A stretch of 64,000 bases of DNA from assembly GCF_964340395.1 (NCBI RefSeq), contig NC_135559.1, forward strand, positions 265,001 through 329,000, given 5' to 3'. A model generated the notes under the pieces. The model made no database searches, was not told the DNA's origin, and was given only the letters and a program-made list of their open reading frames with translations. The position numbers were made by a program, and so were the translations under genes. Position 1 is the first letter of the stretch. The number at the start of each line of letters is the position of its first letter. This stretch comes from Glandiceps talaboti (taxonomy: Eukaryota > Hemichordata > Enteropneusta > Spengelidae). Positions 1-11,600 of the stretch are shown piece after piece.

Positions 1-191
1 TTATTTACCCAAGCGTATAAAATGATTACAAAATAATGGTAACAAAAATCAAAAGAGAGAAGGGTAAATGGGGAGTCAAGAAATAGCTTACAGCTAGTCT
101 AGCCTGATCCCCGACATTGTATATTGCGAATGAAAACAATAAGAGGGTTCAGTCATAAAGATGACTGAAAGCATAACTGGGAGAAAAAAAA

Positions 192-264
<73 letters not shown>
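192..264. repeat. Hexanucleotide microsatellite (ACATAT)n
   Basis: About twelve copies of a hexamer of the form ACATAT. It lies about 80 bases beyond the stop codon of the LINE at 344-2427, on that element's 3' side, so it may be the LINE's simple-repeat tail; that link is an inference. Confidence 0.85.
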
Positions 265-639
265 CACAAAAAACATTTTTACTACATGAAAAAGTCTAAT
301 ACAATAAACGAAAAGTCAATACATCTGTAAGTTTACAATTTAATCACCTGTACTGCTCTACTAAATATTGTTTCAGAGATTTCCTAAAAATACGTTGGGA
401 ATTTTTCGATCTGATTTGAATAGGAATATCATTCCAAATTTTTGCACCTACGAATGAAATAGCAAACTGACCAGAATTTGTTCTCGCATGGTACGGGTAA
501 AGATTTTGACGATGGCAGAGTCTCGTGTCATATTCATGTTTTTTGTCACTAAAATAATCGGACAAGATATGTGGTGAGTTCAAGTGAACCAGGCTGTAAA
601 TAAAAGAACCTATTAAGAGTTTGTGAAGCTTGTAAATAT

Positions 640-955
640 CAATCAATCAATCGATGCAATTTATATAGCGCCAATTCCACTATGACAAGAGTTCAAAGGC
701 GCTATACAGTCAAAATGTTTTAGAAAACAGGTAAGTCTTTAAGTGTTTTTAAATGTGCTAATTGTAACTTGTTCGCGAATTTCAATTGGTAGTTCATTCC
801 ACAGACGAGGCGCAGCAGAAGAAAACGATCTTCCTCCATAAGATTCCAGCTTGTACTTAGGTACATATAGGAGATGTTTATTTGTTGATCGCAGTGTTCT
901 CGTAGCTGTTTTCCAGTGAAGAAGGTCTGATAAGTATCTTGGAGCGAGTCCATAG
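640..955 (-). mobile_element. 5'-truncated L2/CR1-type LINE tail nested in the first LINE
   Basis: On the minus strand this fragment reads YGLAPRYLSDLL, then a leucine- and arginine-rich stretch, SSAAPRLWNELPIEIREQ and FKNT followed, after a one-base shift, by LKTYLF and a stop. That is the usual C-terminus of L2/CR1-type reverse transcriptases. A short 3' UTR with paired GCGCC blocks and GCGCTATATAAAT precedes a (GATT)n tail at 641-652. The host LINE is split exactly here, and ATATT flanks both sides (956-960 and 635-639), consistent with a 5-bp target-site duplication. Its reading frame differs from the host LINE's RT, so it is not part of the same ORF. Confidence 0.8.
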
Positions 956-2424
956 AATATTTAGCTGCATAAATAAAGGAGCCGAGTGTTCCATGTGAGA
1001 TTTGAACAGCATCGTGCGAACAATCATTTTTTGGGCAGTTAGAATGCAATTCAGATATGTTGGGTAAGTACTGCCCCAAACCTCTAGGCCGTAAGAAATA
1101 TGGGGAAGTATAAAGGCATTGTACAAAAGTATTAAAATACTTAGTGGTAAAATGTGTCTTAGTCTATACAGAATTCCACATTTCTTACTTATGAGTATAT
1201 TTATTCTTTCAATATGGTCAGACCAGGTGAGGTGTTTATCTAATGAAATTCCAACAAAAGAAACAACATCCACCTCTTTGATTTGATCGCCACGAATGAC
1301 AATAGAACCAGTTACATCTATTTTTTGTTGTCGACCCCTGAAGATAATAAAATTTGTTTTATTTCTATTTATGGTTAATTTATTGCTATCACACCAGAGT
1401 TGAACATCATGTAAATGATTTGATACTGTAGTAAGATCAATGTGATATGGATTAGAAAAAGAATGGAAAAGATTGGAATCGTCTGCGAACAGTCGAAAAT
1501 CAAAGAATGTTGAAGACTTTTGTAGATCATTTATATAGATAAGAAATAAAGTGGGACCCAGAACTGAGCCTTGAGGTACACCATGACAAATTGTGGATTT
1601 TACTGACGAATGGCCATTTGAGTGGACGAACTGAGAGCGGTCTGTGAGATAACTTTTTACCCATTCTTGACAAGGACCCCTAAACCCATAATATTCAAGT
1701 TTGGATAACAAAATTGGATGATTGATTGTGTCGAAAGCTTTGCTGAAATCAATAAATACTCCTATAGTTGGACTTCCCTTGTCGATTTCTCGCAAAATAT
1801 GATTTACTATATTGATCAGGGTCAGGTTGGTACTATGTTTTTTTCTAAAGCCGTACTGATGCTTGTACAAAATATCGAATTTTTCAAGGTAGGAAGTAAT
1901 TTGTTTATTTATAGCTTTTTCAAAAACCTTGTCCTTGCTAAACAAGGGCAGAATGGATATCGGTCTATAGTTTCCAACTGTTTCCTTATCTCCTGTTTTG
2001 AATATAGGCGTAACTTTAGCAATTTTTAGGGCAGTGGGGAATACACCAGTTGAAAATGAAAAATGTATAATGTGGGCCAATGGCTTTGATATGATATCAA
2101 CTGCGTCGATAAGGAGCCTTGGGGGTAGATTATCCCATCCGCTAGCTTTTTTGCAATCTAAATTGGCTAAAAGTCTGGTTACCTCAAAGACAGTAACTGG
2201 TTGAAGAAAAAAGGAGTGTGGTAAAGATAAATCAAGATAATCCCTAAAATCACAAGATGCATGTGGAATATTGTTTGCCAGCTTTTCACCAACTTGAACA
2301 AAAAAAATCATTGAAACTCTGAACTACCTCAGCTGGGTCTGACACAACACGTCCAGTACCATTTATATCAATATTTAAATTTTTTGGCAACTTATTAGGA
2401 CTGTATTTCTTACCCAAAAGATCA
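956..2424 (-). pseudogene. LINE reverse transcriptase ORF (remnant)
   Basis: Reverse transcriptase of the LINE at 344-2427, for target-primed reverse transcription. Visible in order: a pre-RT segment with DPAEVVQSFNDFF; NYRPISILPLFSK (RT-0/1 region); QYGFRKKHST; GVFIDFSKAFDTINH (catalytic Asp); GVPQGSVLGPTLFLIYINDL; FRLFADDSNLF (the FADD catalytic box); FVGISLDKHLTW and ILPHISYGLEVWG of the thumb region. The catalytic boxes look intact, but the ORF lacks its N-terminus, has at least one frame change near 2311, and is cut at 956 by the nested LINE, so it cannot make a complete protein. Confidence 0.85.
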
Positions 2425-2427
2425 TGG

Positions 2428-5400
2428 GGGGGGGGGGGGGGTAATGTCTTCCTTTTAAGGACAGCATGAAATTTTCAAATCAAACATACTGAACACAGAC
2501 ACCTTCCATCTTGATTTGGGAGAAAGACAATTATCACCTTGATTGCTACTGATTGGAAGGAGACAACTCCAAAGGTGAAAAAAAAAATTAAAATAAAACA
2601 GTGTAGGAGACCATTCAGAGGCATAAAATATCAAACCATAGACACAATAAAATACCAGAATTGAAGCAATTATGCTATGCATTACATATTATCTGGAAGT
2701 GTATTTTGTTGTGACAAAGCTGAAAGATATTATGCGGATGTGCACATGGTAAATGACTTCTCCTGAAGTTTAATTTGATTAAAAAAAAAACGAATAAAGA
2801 GCAAAACATTTCAAGACTTTCAGACTTTTGATGGTCCAATGGTCGTAAACTTTTGTTCAATTCTTTTTAGTGCACATTGGATATTTAATATCAATTCATC
2901 CTTGTATGCATCATCAGAGCCAAGTAAACCACTGTATAAGATATTATAAAATTTGGAATATACTCAAATGTATATTGTTACATGCACTATTCAGAAAATA
3001 TAAAAAAATATCCTTAATTTTGAAAATAAAAAATGCGAAGCCCGCATGAAGATATATTGCCCATCACCAGAAAAAAATATATAGGTAGGTTGAACACCTT
3101 CTTCATTTTTTCTGGCCTAATGTCGTATCTTTCAAAGTAGTTGCCGAAAAGATGTCACATTCAAAGTAAACAAAAATGGATGGTGCTTTCTCAAATAAGT
3201 AACACAACAAAATAATCATTTTCTTTACCCAACTCCCAAAACTGTCATGGCCTCGTTTATGTTGGAACCCAATGTGAACTCAGTGAATTCTCCTTGTCAT
3301 TATCATTATAATGGAAATTGAAGTTTGGATTTTGATGTCGAAGGTATAGTCTTGCTGCTAGACGTTCGGGCTTTCTTTCGATGCTATAACTATAAGCGAA
3401 CGAAGTTCGCATGTGAGGGCTTGCCCGAACAGTCTAGCGAATGTCATTTTCAGACCGAACATTCCATTGAGATTACGATAAGCGGTGGGTTGGGCCAAAT
3501 ATGCATATATATACTTTAATATATTCAACATTGATGTCATTACTATGTCTTATCAGTTTATGGTAATTGTGTTTGATGAGTGTGTAGACGTTGTCATTCA
3601 CACATTTTAGTTAACGCATTGGTGGTTATTTTTACAAGCCCCTCCTTAAGATGAATATGCATGAAAATTTAGCTATTGTCCTCTGTTTGTGCTTGTCGCT
3701 AATACGGTTCCCTGATTGGCAGTTATTTATATCCTGATGACATTCGCTAGACCTCGGATGTTCCATCCTCGATAGCGTTGTTCGGCTGTGAGTCGTATTT
3801 TATAGGAAGAACATCCGAGGGCTAGCTGATAGACTATCGAAGGTACAGCTCTGTTAACAAATTCAAGGCCATTCTTTCCATAGCAAATTGTCGCTTCAAA
3901 ATGAATTGCGGAATAACGCTAGTGTCAGTGTGCAATGAGATAATTATATCAAACAACATTTTAACCAAAGACAATGTCGAACACAATTATTGAAAGAAAT
4001 ATCTTCAAATAGTGGATCTTAAACTGCGTACCTAGTTTAATAGTTTTTCAGGGCCACCAAATATTCCAAAAAGAGATCTGCCGTTTTATCAGTATGAAAT
4101 GTTTTAATATAAGGAACAAGATGTTAATGAGATCGAGCGCATCTTCGGAGTCACTGCATGCAGCATAGCAGGCAACCTCACGTTGAACAACTTTTTCCGT
4201 CGTCTTTTTCTGAGTTTCACTCGCTGACATTATAATTGCGACTTGCTATCTTCAAATGAAGGAGACTTTCAAGACTACTGTTACTCGCGGAAAATGAACA
4301 GTGCATGTGTGCACTTCTTTTGTACTTTCCCGCACAAAGAATTTTTAATTTGCTGCAAAAAGTTACAATTTTTAACTGGACACATTTTTATTCAAAGTTA
4401 AGCCAGCGTACAATAGCGATAAAAGATACATATAGCCAGGAGTCAGTGTACAGTCACTTTTATAGTGAACTATCCATTTAAATCGCACATGCTAGGAATC
4501 ATCACGTAAATAACGATTTTAATAGCATCGCTATGTATTCAAAAAGTAGCTTTTTTTCTTGCTTTTTTCCAAAATCTCAGGCAGCTGCCCCCCCCCCCCC
4601 TCCCCGCAGGCTACGGTACTGGAATGTGAAAAAGAGACGGCAATACAACGTTTTGTTATTTACGAATAGAAAGCGTGCTTTGTATATACTTGATGGAAAA
4701 AAAATCCATCGAGCGGTATCGTCAATTAAACCACAAACCTCAACGGCACCGTCAGAGACACATAGTTCTATTATATTTTACGTTGAGTGGAATAAGGGGC
4801 GAGATCGATAGTTCAATATTAATGTAACATAAAAAACTAAATTCTTTTATTTATGTTTTTTTTTTTTTTTTTTTTTTTGGGGGGGGGGGGTGAGCCATTT
4901 TAGTTCTCATCCTACAAAATTGATTTTACTTTTAATGGATGTTTTGTACCCCTAAATACAACTATATCTTTAAAAGTCAAATTGAGAAAGGAAGAATTTA
5001 TAGTACATGTATGGCACTAAAATAAATTAAAGTGTCAGCAAAAGAATATTTTACTCACTACAAACTGGCTTTATATTCATATCACCACATACTACATATT
5101 GAAATTGAAGCAATTTTCAATTTTGACCAATTTTGTTAGAAGGGGTGGTCTGAGGCCTAAGTGTAAGCATTTAGATTTTTATCCTACATTGAACTATTGA
5201 GCGAGAATATATGGCGACCTTTGACCTTTATATTCACTACGTCTTTAATGCATCAATAGTACCTGTATGCATTCAAACTGTACTTTGATTTATTAGTAAA
5301 TCGTACGGAAGTGAAACACTACACGGAAGTGAAACACTCCACGGAAGTGTTCAAACTTAGATAAAGTATATCAGTAGGTATCTATATAGACATTTTGGAG

Positions 5401-5968
5401 GGGGACAGGTTCGTTGGCGAATTTTGGTTTGTTTTATTTTTTTCACTCATTATGAACCTTCATGGTATGTTCCATCATTTGGTTAAGAAATTATTATAAG
5501 ACATTGAAAAAACTAAGCAAACACAGGGAACCTATTTAATTTAGGTACTAACGTTTCATTTACAGTAGAAAATATGTTTGTAATAGTTAAATAATTTTAA
5601 GTGGAAATCAACAAAAATGTCAAAATGTAAAAAAACAACAATGTAAACCACAACTTGAAATAGTCAACATAAGACACAGTGTAACACACAGTGTATATAG
5701 TTAATTTTATTCATCTTGTGAATATTATGTAGGAATAATGAGCCAACAAACTTGCATTTAAACGTTTAACCTCCAAGCCCACAATTACAGGGGTATAAAA
5801 ATGAGATAAACATTATATTTGAAATGGACTTTATTCTATCAGAAAGTGAACAACAAAATATCTTTGACAGTAACGGAAAACGATTCTGATGAGGACCATG
5901 GATGGAAGAATTTCCTTATATGTAAATATAACATATATAGCATGATAATTTTATTGTTATTATTATTA
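2428..5968. other. Gene-free stretch with homopolymer runs
   Basis: No convincing exon or RNA gene was found. It holds poly-G or poly-C runs (2427-2442, near 4590 and 4880), short inverted repeats around 3747-3823 (a CTCGGATGTTC arm and its complement), and three near-tandem copies of ACGGAAGTG spaced 17-18 bp apart at 5305-5349. The short ORFs here have no recognisable domains and no splice context. Confidence 0.6.
5305..5349 (+). repeat. Three short direct repeats with GGAAGTGAAA
   Basis: ACGGAAGTG occurs three times; the first two continue as GAAACACT. GGAAGTGAAA fits the known ETS-IRF composite consensus (GGAANNGAAA), but three short copies in gene-free DNA may be chance. Confidence 0.35.
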
Positions 5969-6302
5969 GGGACCGGACAGAATTTACGGAGGGGGGGGGG
6001 CTGGGGAGAAATTGGGGGGCCATGACAAAAATGGGAGGCTTGAAGGGGGGGGGCATGAAAATTCTCATGGTTTGAAAGGGGGGGGGCGCGAAATATTTTG
6101 TCATTCAAAAAAATTAATACGTTAGAAAATTTAGCATTGCATGAGATAGCACTTGATATCGCCTTTAATATTGAATGTCTACACTTTCATTTATGTATTA
6201 AAATGGAGGTGTGTACGTTTGTATGTACCTATTTAGTGAAGCATAAAAACACTACTCAAGATTAATTTGATACACCCTGAATTACTCATATACTCCAAGT
6301 TG

Positions 6303-6304
<2 letters not shown>

Positions 6305-6341
<37 letters not shown>

Positions 6342-6427
6342 ACACACACATATGTATACATACATACATACATATACATTTTAGCACTGTGAAAACAGGT
6401 TCGGTGTGTAATTACCATCAAGGATAC

Positions 6428-6521
<94 letters not shown>
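6305..6521. repeat. Microsatellites (CA)n, (TACA)n and (TA)n
   Basis: A (CA)n run at about 6305-6339, a short (TACA)n run at about 6351-6374 and a (TA)n run at about 6432-6521, all inside the inverted-repeat element. Apparent ORFs across them are artefacts of the simple repeats. Confidence 0.9.
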
Positions 6522-6525
<4 letters not shown>

Positions 6526-6645
6526 ATATACTAGCATAGGACATGTAATTTATGTGATTAAAAAGTGACCTTTTGGTGAAAAATGTAAATACAAAAACGT
6601 CTGGCCAGATTAATTTAGATAGGTGTTTTATTTCTTTCCTTGACA

Positions 6646-7356
6646 CTATTCTTGAGTTTCACTCGCAGACTCACTAGAGTCTGAAGATGTGAGGCAAGAC
6701 TTGTCTTTCTTTCTATCTAAAACCAGTGAAATTAAACTATTTCCCTCCTCAGCATCATCAAATGCATCTATCTGTACTAACTATTGTAAAGCATTTAGAT
6801 GTCTGCGTTGTGTTAAGTGTTTTTTCATCAGTGACTTTGCACTAACTTTGGTAGTTGCCTTCTGGCCGTATTTTCCTACAACCTTATCCACAAGTTGCTC
6901 ACTAAAAACAGTTAACAACAGTCTTTTTGCTTGACTAATTGTTCTTTTCTCTTTCCTTCTTCTTACTTTTATTTTATTTTCCTTCTTTCTCCTTGTCTTC
7001 CTGTGTCGTTCGCTAACAACAACTTCATTCTGTGGGAATCTTCTTGCAATGATGTCACTTGTATGAGAAACATCATTTTGTTTGGCTTTCACTAAACCAA
7101 GCCAATGTTTCAGAGTATCAAGTTTACTTGTTATATATTTGTTTTCACTACCAGCAACTGGCCGCTCACTGTGATTGTCATCAAACAGTTCCCTTCTCCT
7201 GTTTTCTAAAAGATCATGTCGTTCTTCTAGACTTTCATGTGAATTCTGAAGATCTTGTTCAGAATTCACATAAAAGTCTAGAAGAACTACATGATCTTTT
7301 AGAAAACAGGAGAAGGGAACTGTTTGATGACAATCACAGTGAGCGGAGTATTCCAC
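6646..7356 (-). pseudogene. Unrecognised basic ORF carried by the inverted-repeat element
   Basis: An open frame runs from 7356 to an amber stop at about 6781 and continues in the same frame to a second stop at 6646. The protein-like part has an acidic/basic helical segment (ESLEERHDLLENRRRELFDD), a very basic block rich in Arg-Lys (RHRKTRRKKENKIKVRRRKE), a hydrophobic helix (AKRLLLTVFSEQLVDKVVG) and, after the internal stop, a Ser/Asp/Glu-rich tail (SSDSSESASETQE). The basic block resembles a nuclear-localisation or DNA-binding patch. The first 40 or so codons fall inside the palindrome at 7162-7346 and read through its mirror arm, so the true N-terminus is lost. I do not recognise the family; it could be a transposon accessory protein or a captured host exon. 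Confidence 0.45.
7162..7346. repeat. 185-bp near-perfect palindrome
   Basis: The arms, each about 90 bases, run from CCGCTCACTGTGATTGTC to its complement ending GACAATCACAGTGAGCGG, with only a few bases at the centre (near 7254) and few mismatches. The arms contain ORF sequence (LENRRRELFDDNHSER), so this is an inverted duplication of part of the ORF. Confidence 0.9.
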
Positions 7357-8396
7357 AACATTCTGAATTTCTTTGCACTTTCATGAAGTCACAAATGTCT
7401 TACATTTACATGTGTATGGTAATGCATTTGGTGTAGGAAAGTGAAAGCTATATTTGTCAGACCTCAGTGTGCATAAAATCCTTAGTTTGCTAGCACTTCA
7501 TGACATCACAAATGTCTGACATTAGATAGTTATTGTGTTATGAGTATAAATAGATATTTGAATACACTATGTAGGTGATGTGATGTCCTTAGATACTCCC
7601 CACAAATGTCCCCACTACAGTTTTTCACAAATCACACATGTGAATGAGTGTTTACTCTGTGTCTGTGTTTCTGTGTATGTATCAGTGAATGCCTTGGTAT
7701 TAAATGATGACTACTTATGGTGTCTAGTTGGGAAATAAACAAGATTATACCACATGTGTATGATTACATGTATGGTCAAAATGTTTTATTTTGTTTTGTT
7801 TTCTAAAAAACTTCCTCTACAACTACTAAGTTGTTTGGGCTGAAATAGTAACATAATAGTAGTACTAAAAGAAATATTACAGTTGTGCTACAGTAACAAA
7901 AAAATTTGTAGTCTTTTTAGTTATTGTAGGGGGCAGGATATTGTGCACTTTTTTTTTTCTTTTTTTTTTGGGGGGGGGGCATGAAATTTTTATAATTTTG
8001 AAAGGGGGGGCTGTGAAATTTTGGTCACAGTGGATGGGGGGGGGGCAGGAAAAAAACCAAGTCAGAGATAATTTCTCCCCAGCCCCCCCCCCCCCCCATG
8101 CCGTAAATTCTGTCCGGTACCTTATTATTATTTTTATTATTATTATATACTTATTTTATAATTAGTAAGCTTATATTGTATTGTGAGCATGAAAATCGTG
8201 TACAAAAATTTAAAAGCGTCAAGTTAATATGTGTGTTGTTCTTGTAGATCTGACAATAATAACGTCTGCTTACGACTCAATGCATCTGTACAAAGACTGT
8301 ATCTTAAATCCCTGAGAGTGCCGACAGTTTTCGTTCGATGGCGGCATCCATCACGAGAGAGTTCTCTGCTCGAAGCCACGTTTTGCGTGTAGACAA

Positions 8397-8607
8397 GTCA
8401 CGTGACAACTTAGAGGGCGTTGCCCGAGTATCTGATGTATGTTAAATACTTATTAGTATTGTTCGGCTATTCAAATGTATGATAATTAGAGAGAATATTC
8501 ATAAACCATTCACCCGGTACTATATATGCCAGTGCGCATTTCCTGTACACATAGTGCTACACGTTTGACTTGTCGCGAATTTTCCAGAGCCTCAGCAATC
8601 TACAATC
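8397..8607 (+). promoter_or_regulatory. Likely core promoter and 5' UTR of profilin-1
   Basis: A TATA-like element (ACTATATATGCC) lies at about 8518-8529, some 80 bases before the ATG, which would put transcription start near 8550-8560. A palindromic E-box within GTCACGTGAC is at 8397-8406. No clear CArG box was seen, although profilin genes in other animals can be SRF targets. Assignment is by motif only. Confidence 0.45.
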
Positions 8608-11600
8608 ATGAGTTGGGATGGCTATATCGACAATATGATTGCGCAGAGTAAAGACAGTTCAGGAATTGCACACATTTGCAAAGGAGGTATCTATGGAAAG
8701 GATGGCTCATTGTGGGGAAAAAGCGAGGGTGTTGAGGTAAGTACCACGCCCTTACTCCGTCACTTTTAAGTTCCTCATACGAGATTTTGTCGGACCATAC
8801 GAAATTAAGCAAAATCATGCTCGTAGATATATTGTTATCCTTTACGGAATTGTTTTCGAAAATGTTTAGGTGTCAACCTTGCCAAGAAGGTTAAAACGTA
8901 CATATTATTATGTATGTTCGTTAGTTGACGGTCTCATGTATTGGTTGCAATCATGGCTTCAAGCCTACATAGTTACGACTATCGATGCATATATGGCCAT
9001 CCCATTGTATAAACCTTTTTTGAAGCTTTATTAGAAGTTTTCGTGGTCAATTTTGGACAAATAAAGGTAGGATTTACGCCAGTACCTCAGGCTTATTTTG
9101 AGCAGCTTACAGTAACCTTGGAGAATTGCGTAGTGAAACGGCTCTTAGTTCACATTTGGCATGCAAAATTATTCAATGAGTGCAGTCGACACCATTCACT
9201 CGTCAGACATGGCTCGCCATGTTTGAACGAAAAATCTCGAAAATACACAACGTTAAGCGGTTTTCACGCGTTGTTATTATTCAAAAGAATTTGTGATTGT
9301 TATATATCATATATGTTATTATAATCATCCATTACTTTCTTTATTATCGTTGTAAAATGGCGGGAGTTGCTACAGAATACCATTCTACATTATTAATACC
9401 ATCATGAAGGTTGGTTGAAACCACGACTTCCTGTGACACCACGCTGCTCCGATTTTCTTTCTGTTCTTAGCCAGGTTGTAAGTTCAGAACCTGACAATTA
9501 GCGCTAAGTAACGTCTTGTATAAGTACCCTGGTGTAAATCGTTTACAAGCTAATCTTAATTAAAGGAACGTATGTAAAACCAAACGCTTACGAACGATTG
9601 ATTGACTGAAGAAACTGAGTGGAATTATGGGGCGTATCACGATACCATTCCGACATATTACAGCTCAGCTGCTACAGCGAAATCACTCGACAGTCCACTT
9701 GAACTTAGCATGTAAGTGAAAAAAAAAAGCACGTAAGGATTGGAGACAAATTAATTAACATTTTTAGGGTACGTTCTAAAGTAGAATGGTCGTCCGGGAA
9801 CACGCTTGCCTTCACCAAAACACTTTGGTGTTGTCTCCGGTTTTTTTCTTGAGTGTCCTGTGACAACGGTATTAAAGTAAACGGAAATGGGATATGACTC
9901 AGAAGAAGACAAAGATGGCTGCCATAGAATGAACAGACGCGTGTGCCCAGTATACTGCAAACAATAAGGTGCCCCTTTCAACTGAAATCAACGTAACGGT
10001 TTTAGTATGTGGTAGTTAATTCACAATTGTCCACACCGCTACCTTTCAGAGAACGTGTAGCAACTGCTGACACCGGTCGACAGTAGAATTACGAAATTAT
10101 AAGATATGCGATGACGGATGTGAATATTTGCCGTTAGTGCTCAGGTCAAAGGTCAATACCATCACGTTAACGCGAACACTAGTATTAGTAACAGTTGCCC
10201 GTTAGGAAACCTGTAACCGACTCCCGTCATGTTAGGTATCACAGCAGCGCCCCGTGAAGGTCGACTAAGTGGGGAGTTAACGAGTTTGCCCTACAAATTA
10301 AATGGTCTGTTCAGTGACGTTGAAGTTATCTGGGCATGGCAGAGAATGTAAAAACATGAGTTTTTAGAACCTCGTGTACTCCAGTACTGGGCCTAAAGTG
10401 ACGTTAGTTCACTTTTAACTGAGCTGCTATCAAATATTTTAGTGGATTACAAGAGGTTTCTCATTTACAATGTAATACCAAATTAACACCTTTGCCAGTT
10501 ACTGAGTATTCATTTCAGGCCTTTATTGTTTGAGTGTTATGTCCAGCACAAAGATGGCATTGTGTACCTTAATTTGAATAACAATTAGTTGTAGTCATGG
10601 CAGCAGAAAGGCTGTAAAGGGTTAGTTTTCTGTTTGAGGGTCTATGGTTTTCTAAAGCCCATATCCCTTTTAACCCACATGACTATAGACCTCTCATGTA
10701 TGTGGGAACTTCAAACCTACATGTAATGTCGGTCACTGTGACTTTGATAGCCCCATGATGTCTGTATGTGGGCAAGTATTCATAAAAAGTAACCCATTCA
10801 TTACAGGTCTAGACATGTTTCACACTAAACCATATATCTGTGATGTCTATATTGAGCTTCAGACATCTAGAATTCAGGTTCTAAATGTCTTGCATTAGTG
10901 CTATTTCATCTCTGGAGCCCTAAAGAGTAAACAGAACCACTGTTTTTTTCTGGACCATCCTTTCTATAACTCTTCAAGACAGCTGTTCTATATAGCTAAA
11001 AAACAAGAACTTTTAAGGTGTTATGTACAGTGAATTGGAAGAGCTTTATTATTTAACATGCAAGTAATCCATGTTAATATACAAAGTACTAACTGGGTTT
11101 GTGAGGGGTTACTTTAGTTAGTGTAATCAGATTCATGAGATGCCTTCACTGACAGTTTATTGCACAGAGCAGTGTATAAATCAGATAAAACAGCAAAAAC
11201 CATCTTGTCTTCAAATGAAAATTGTTTCAAACATGAGCTGAAGATTGCACCTGAAATTTATTACACTTGTCTTTGTGAAGATACCCCAGTACAATTTGTC
11301 AACATACCCCAGTACATTTTGTATTCAGAACTTGGTGACACAAAACCATCTTGTATGTGATGTTATGTAAACAAAGTAAATTGAAGAAATTATGATTTAA
11401 GAACTGTAGGAGCTTGTTATCTATTCAATTTAGGGTTTAATGAAGTATATCATATGGACTGATTAGACATTGTAAATTATTGCCCTCTCTAACACCAATT
11501 ACTTAGAATTAGTTGGGGATGAGGGTATGATATATACTGATACATATATAATGAAATGTGCATTGATAGGAGGAGGTTGCAGTGAAAGTTAAAAACATCT

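Larger units (their letters stand above)
344..2427 (-). mobile_element. Broken CR1-group (Daphne-like) LINE, interrupted by a second LINE
   Basis: Read on the minus strand, the element starts inside its second ORF near 2427 (just beside a poly-G run), runs through a full reverse transcriptase, stops at 956, resumes at 639 and ends with a stop codon at 344-346. The two halves join in sense: the first ends HSAPLFMQLNI and the second starts DIYKLHKLLIGSF. A separate copy in RFC4 intron 2 (60459-60825) reads [17 protein letters not shown] without interruption, which proves the order. The 5' end, with any endonuclease domain, is missing. A frame change lies just before 2311 and an extra residue pair interrupts the LPLFSK-VFEKAI stretch. 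Family placement is by eye from RT and C-terminal motifs. Confidence 0.85.
5969..8121. mobile_element. DNA transposon-like element with terminal inverted repeats, about 2.15 kb
   Basis: The left end starts GGGACCGGACAGAATTTACGG, then a G-run and CTGGGGAGAAATT. The right end is the reverse complement (starting GGTACCGGACAG), with the same G-run and CTGGGGAGAAATT. Both ends abut TTATTATTA, so the target-site duplication is TTA or longer, but it sits in a (TTA)n tract and cannot be fixed. Just inside the ends, a G-rich block with ATGAAA and TTTGAAAGGGGGG occurs in direct orientation on both sides (6054-6090 and 7971-8010), so the ends are a mosaic of inverted and direct repeats. Inside are microsatellites, one unrecognised ORF and a large palindrome. 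No DDE transposase was recognised, so it is probably non-autonomous; superfamily unresolved. Confidence 0.7.

Noticed and set aside
720-1079. 119-residue minus-strand ORF as a separate gene
   Set aside because: It is an off-frame reading of the nested LINE tail and the RT ORF end; the sensible frame is the LWNELP-containing one.
4048-4230. MSASETQ-starting ORF resembling the SASETQE tail of the ORF at 6646
   Set aside because: The similarity covers about 17 bases only and does not continue; not enough for homology.
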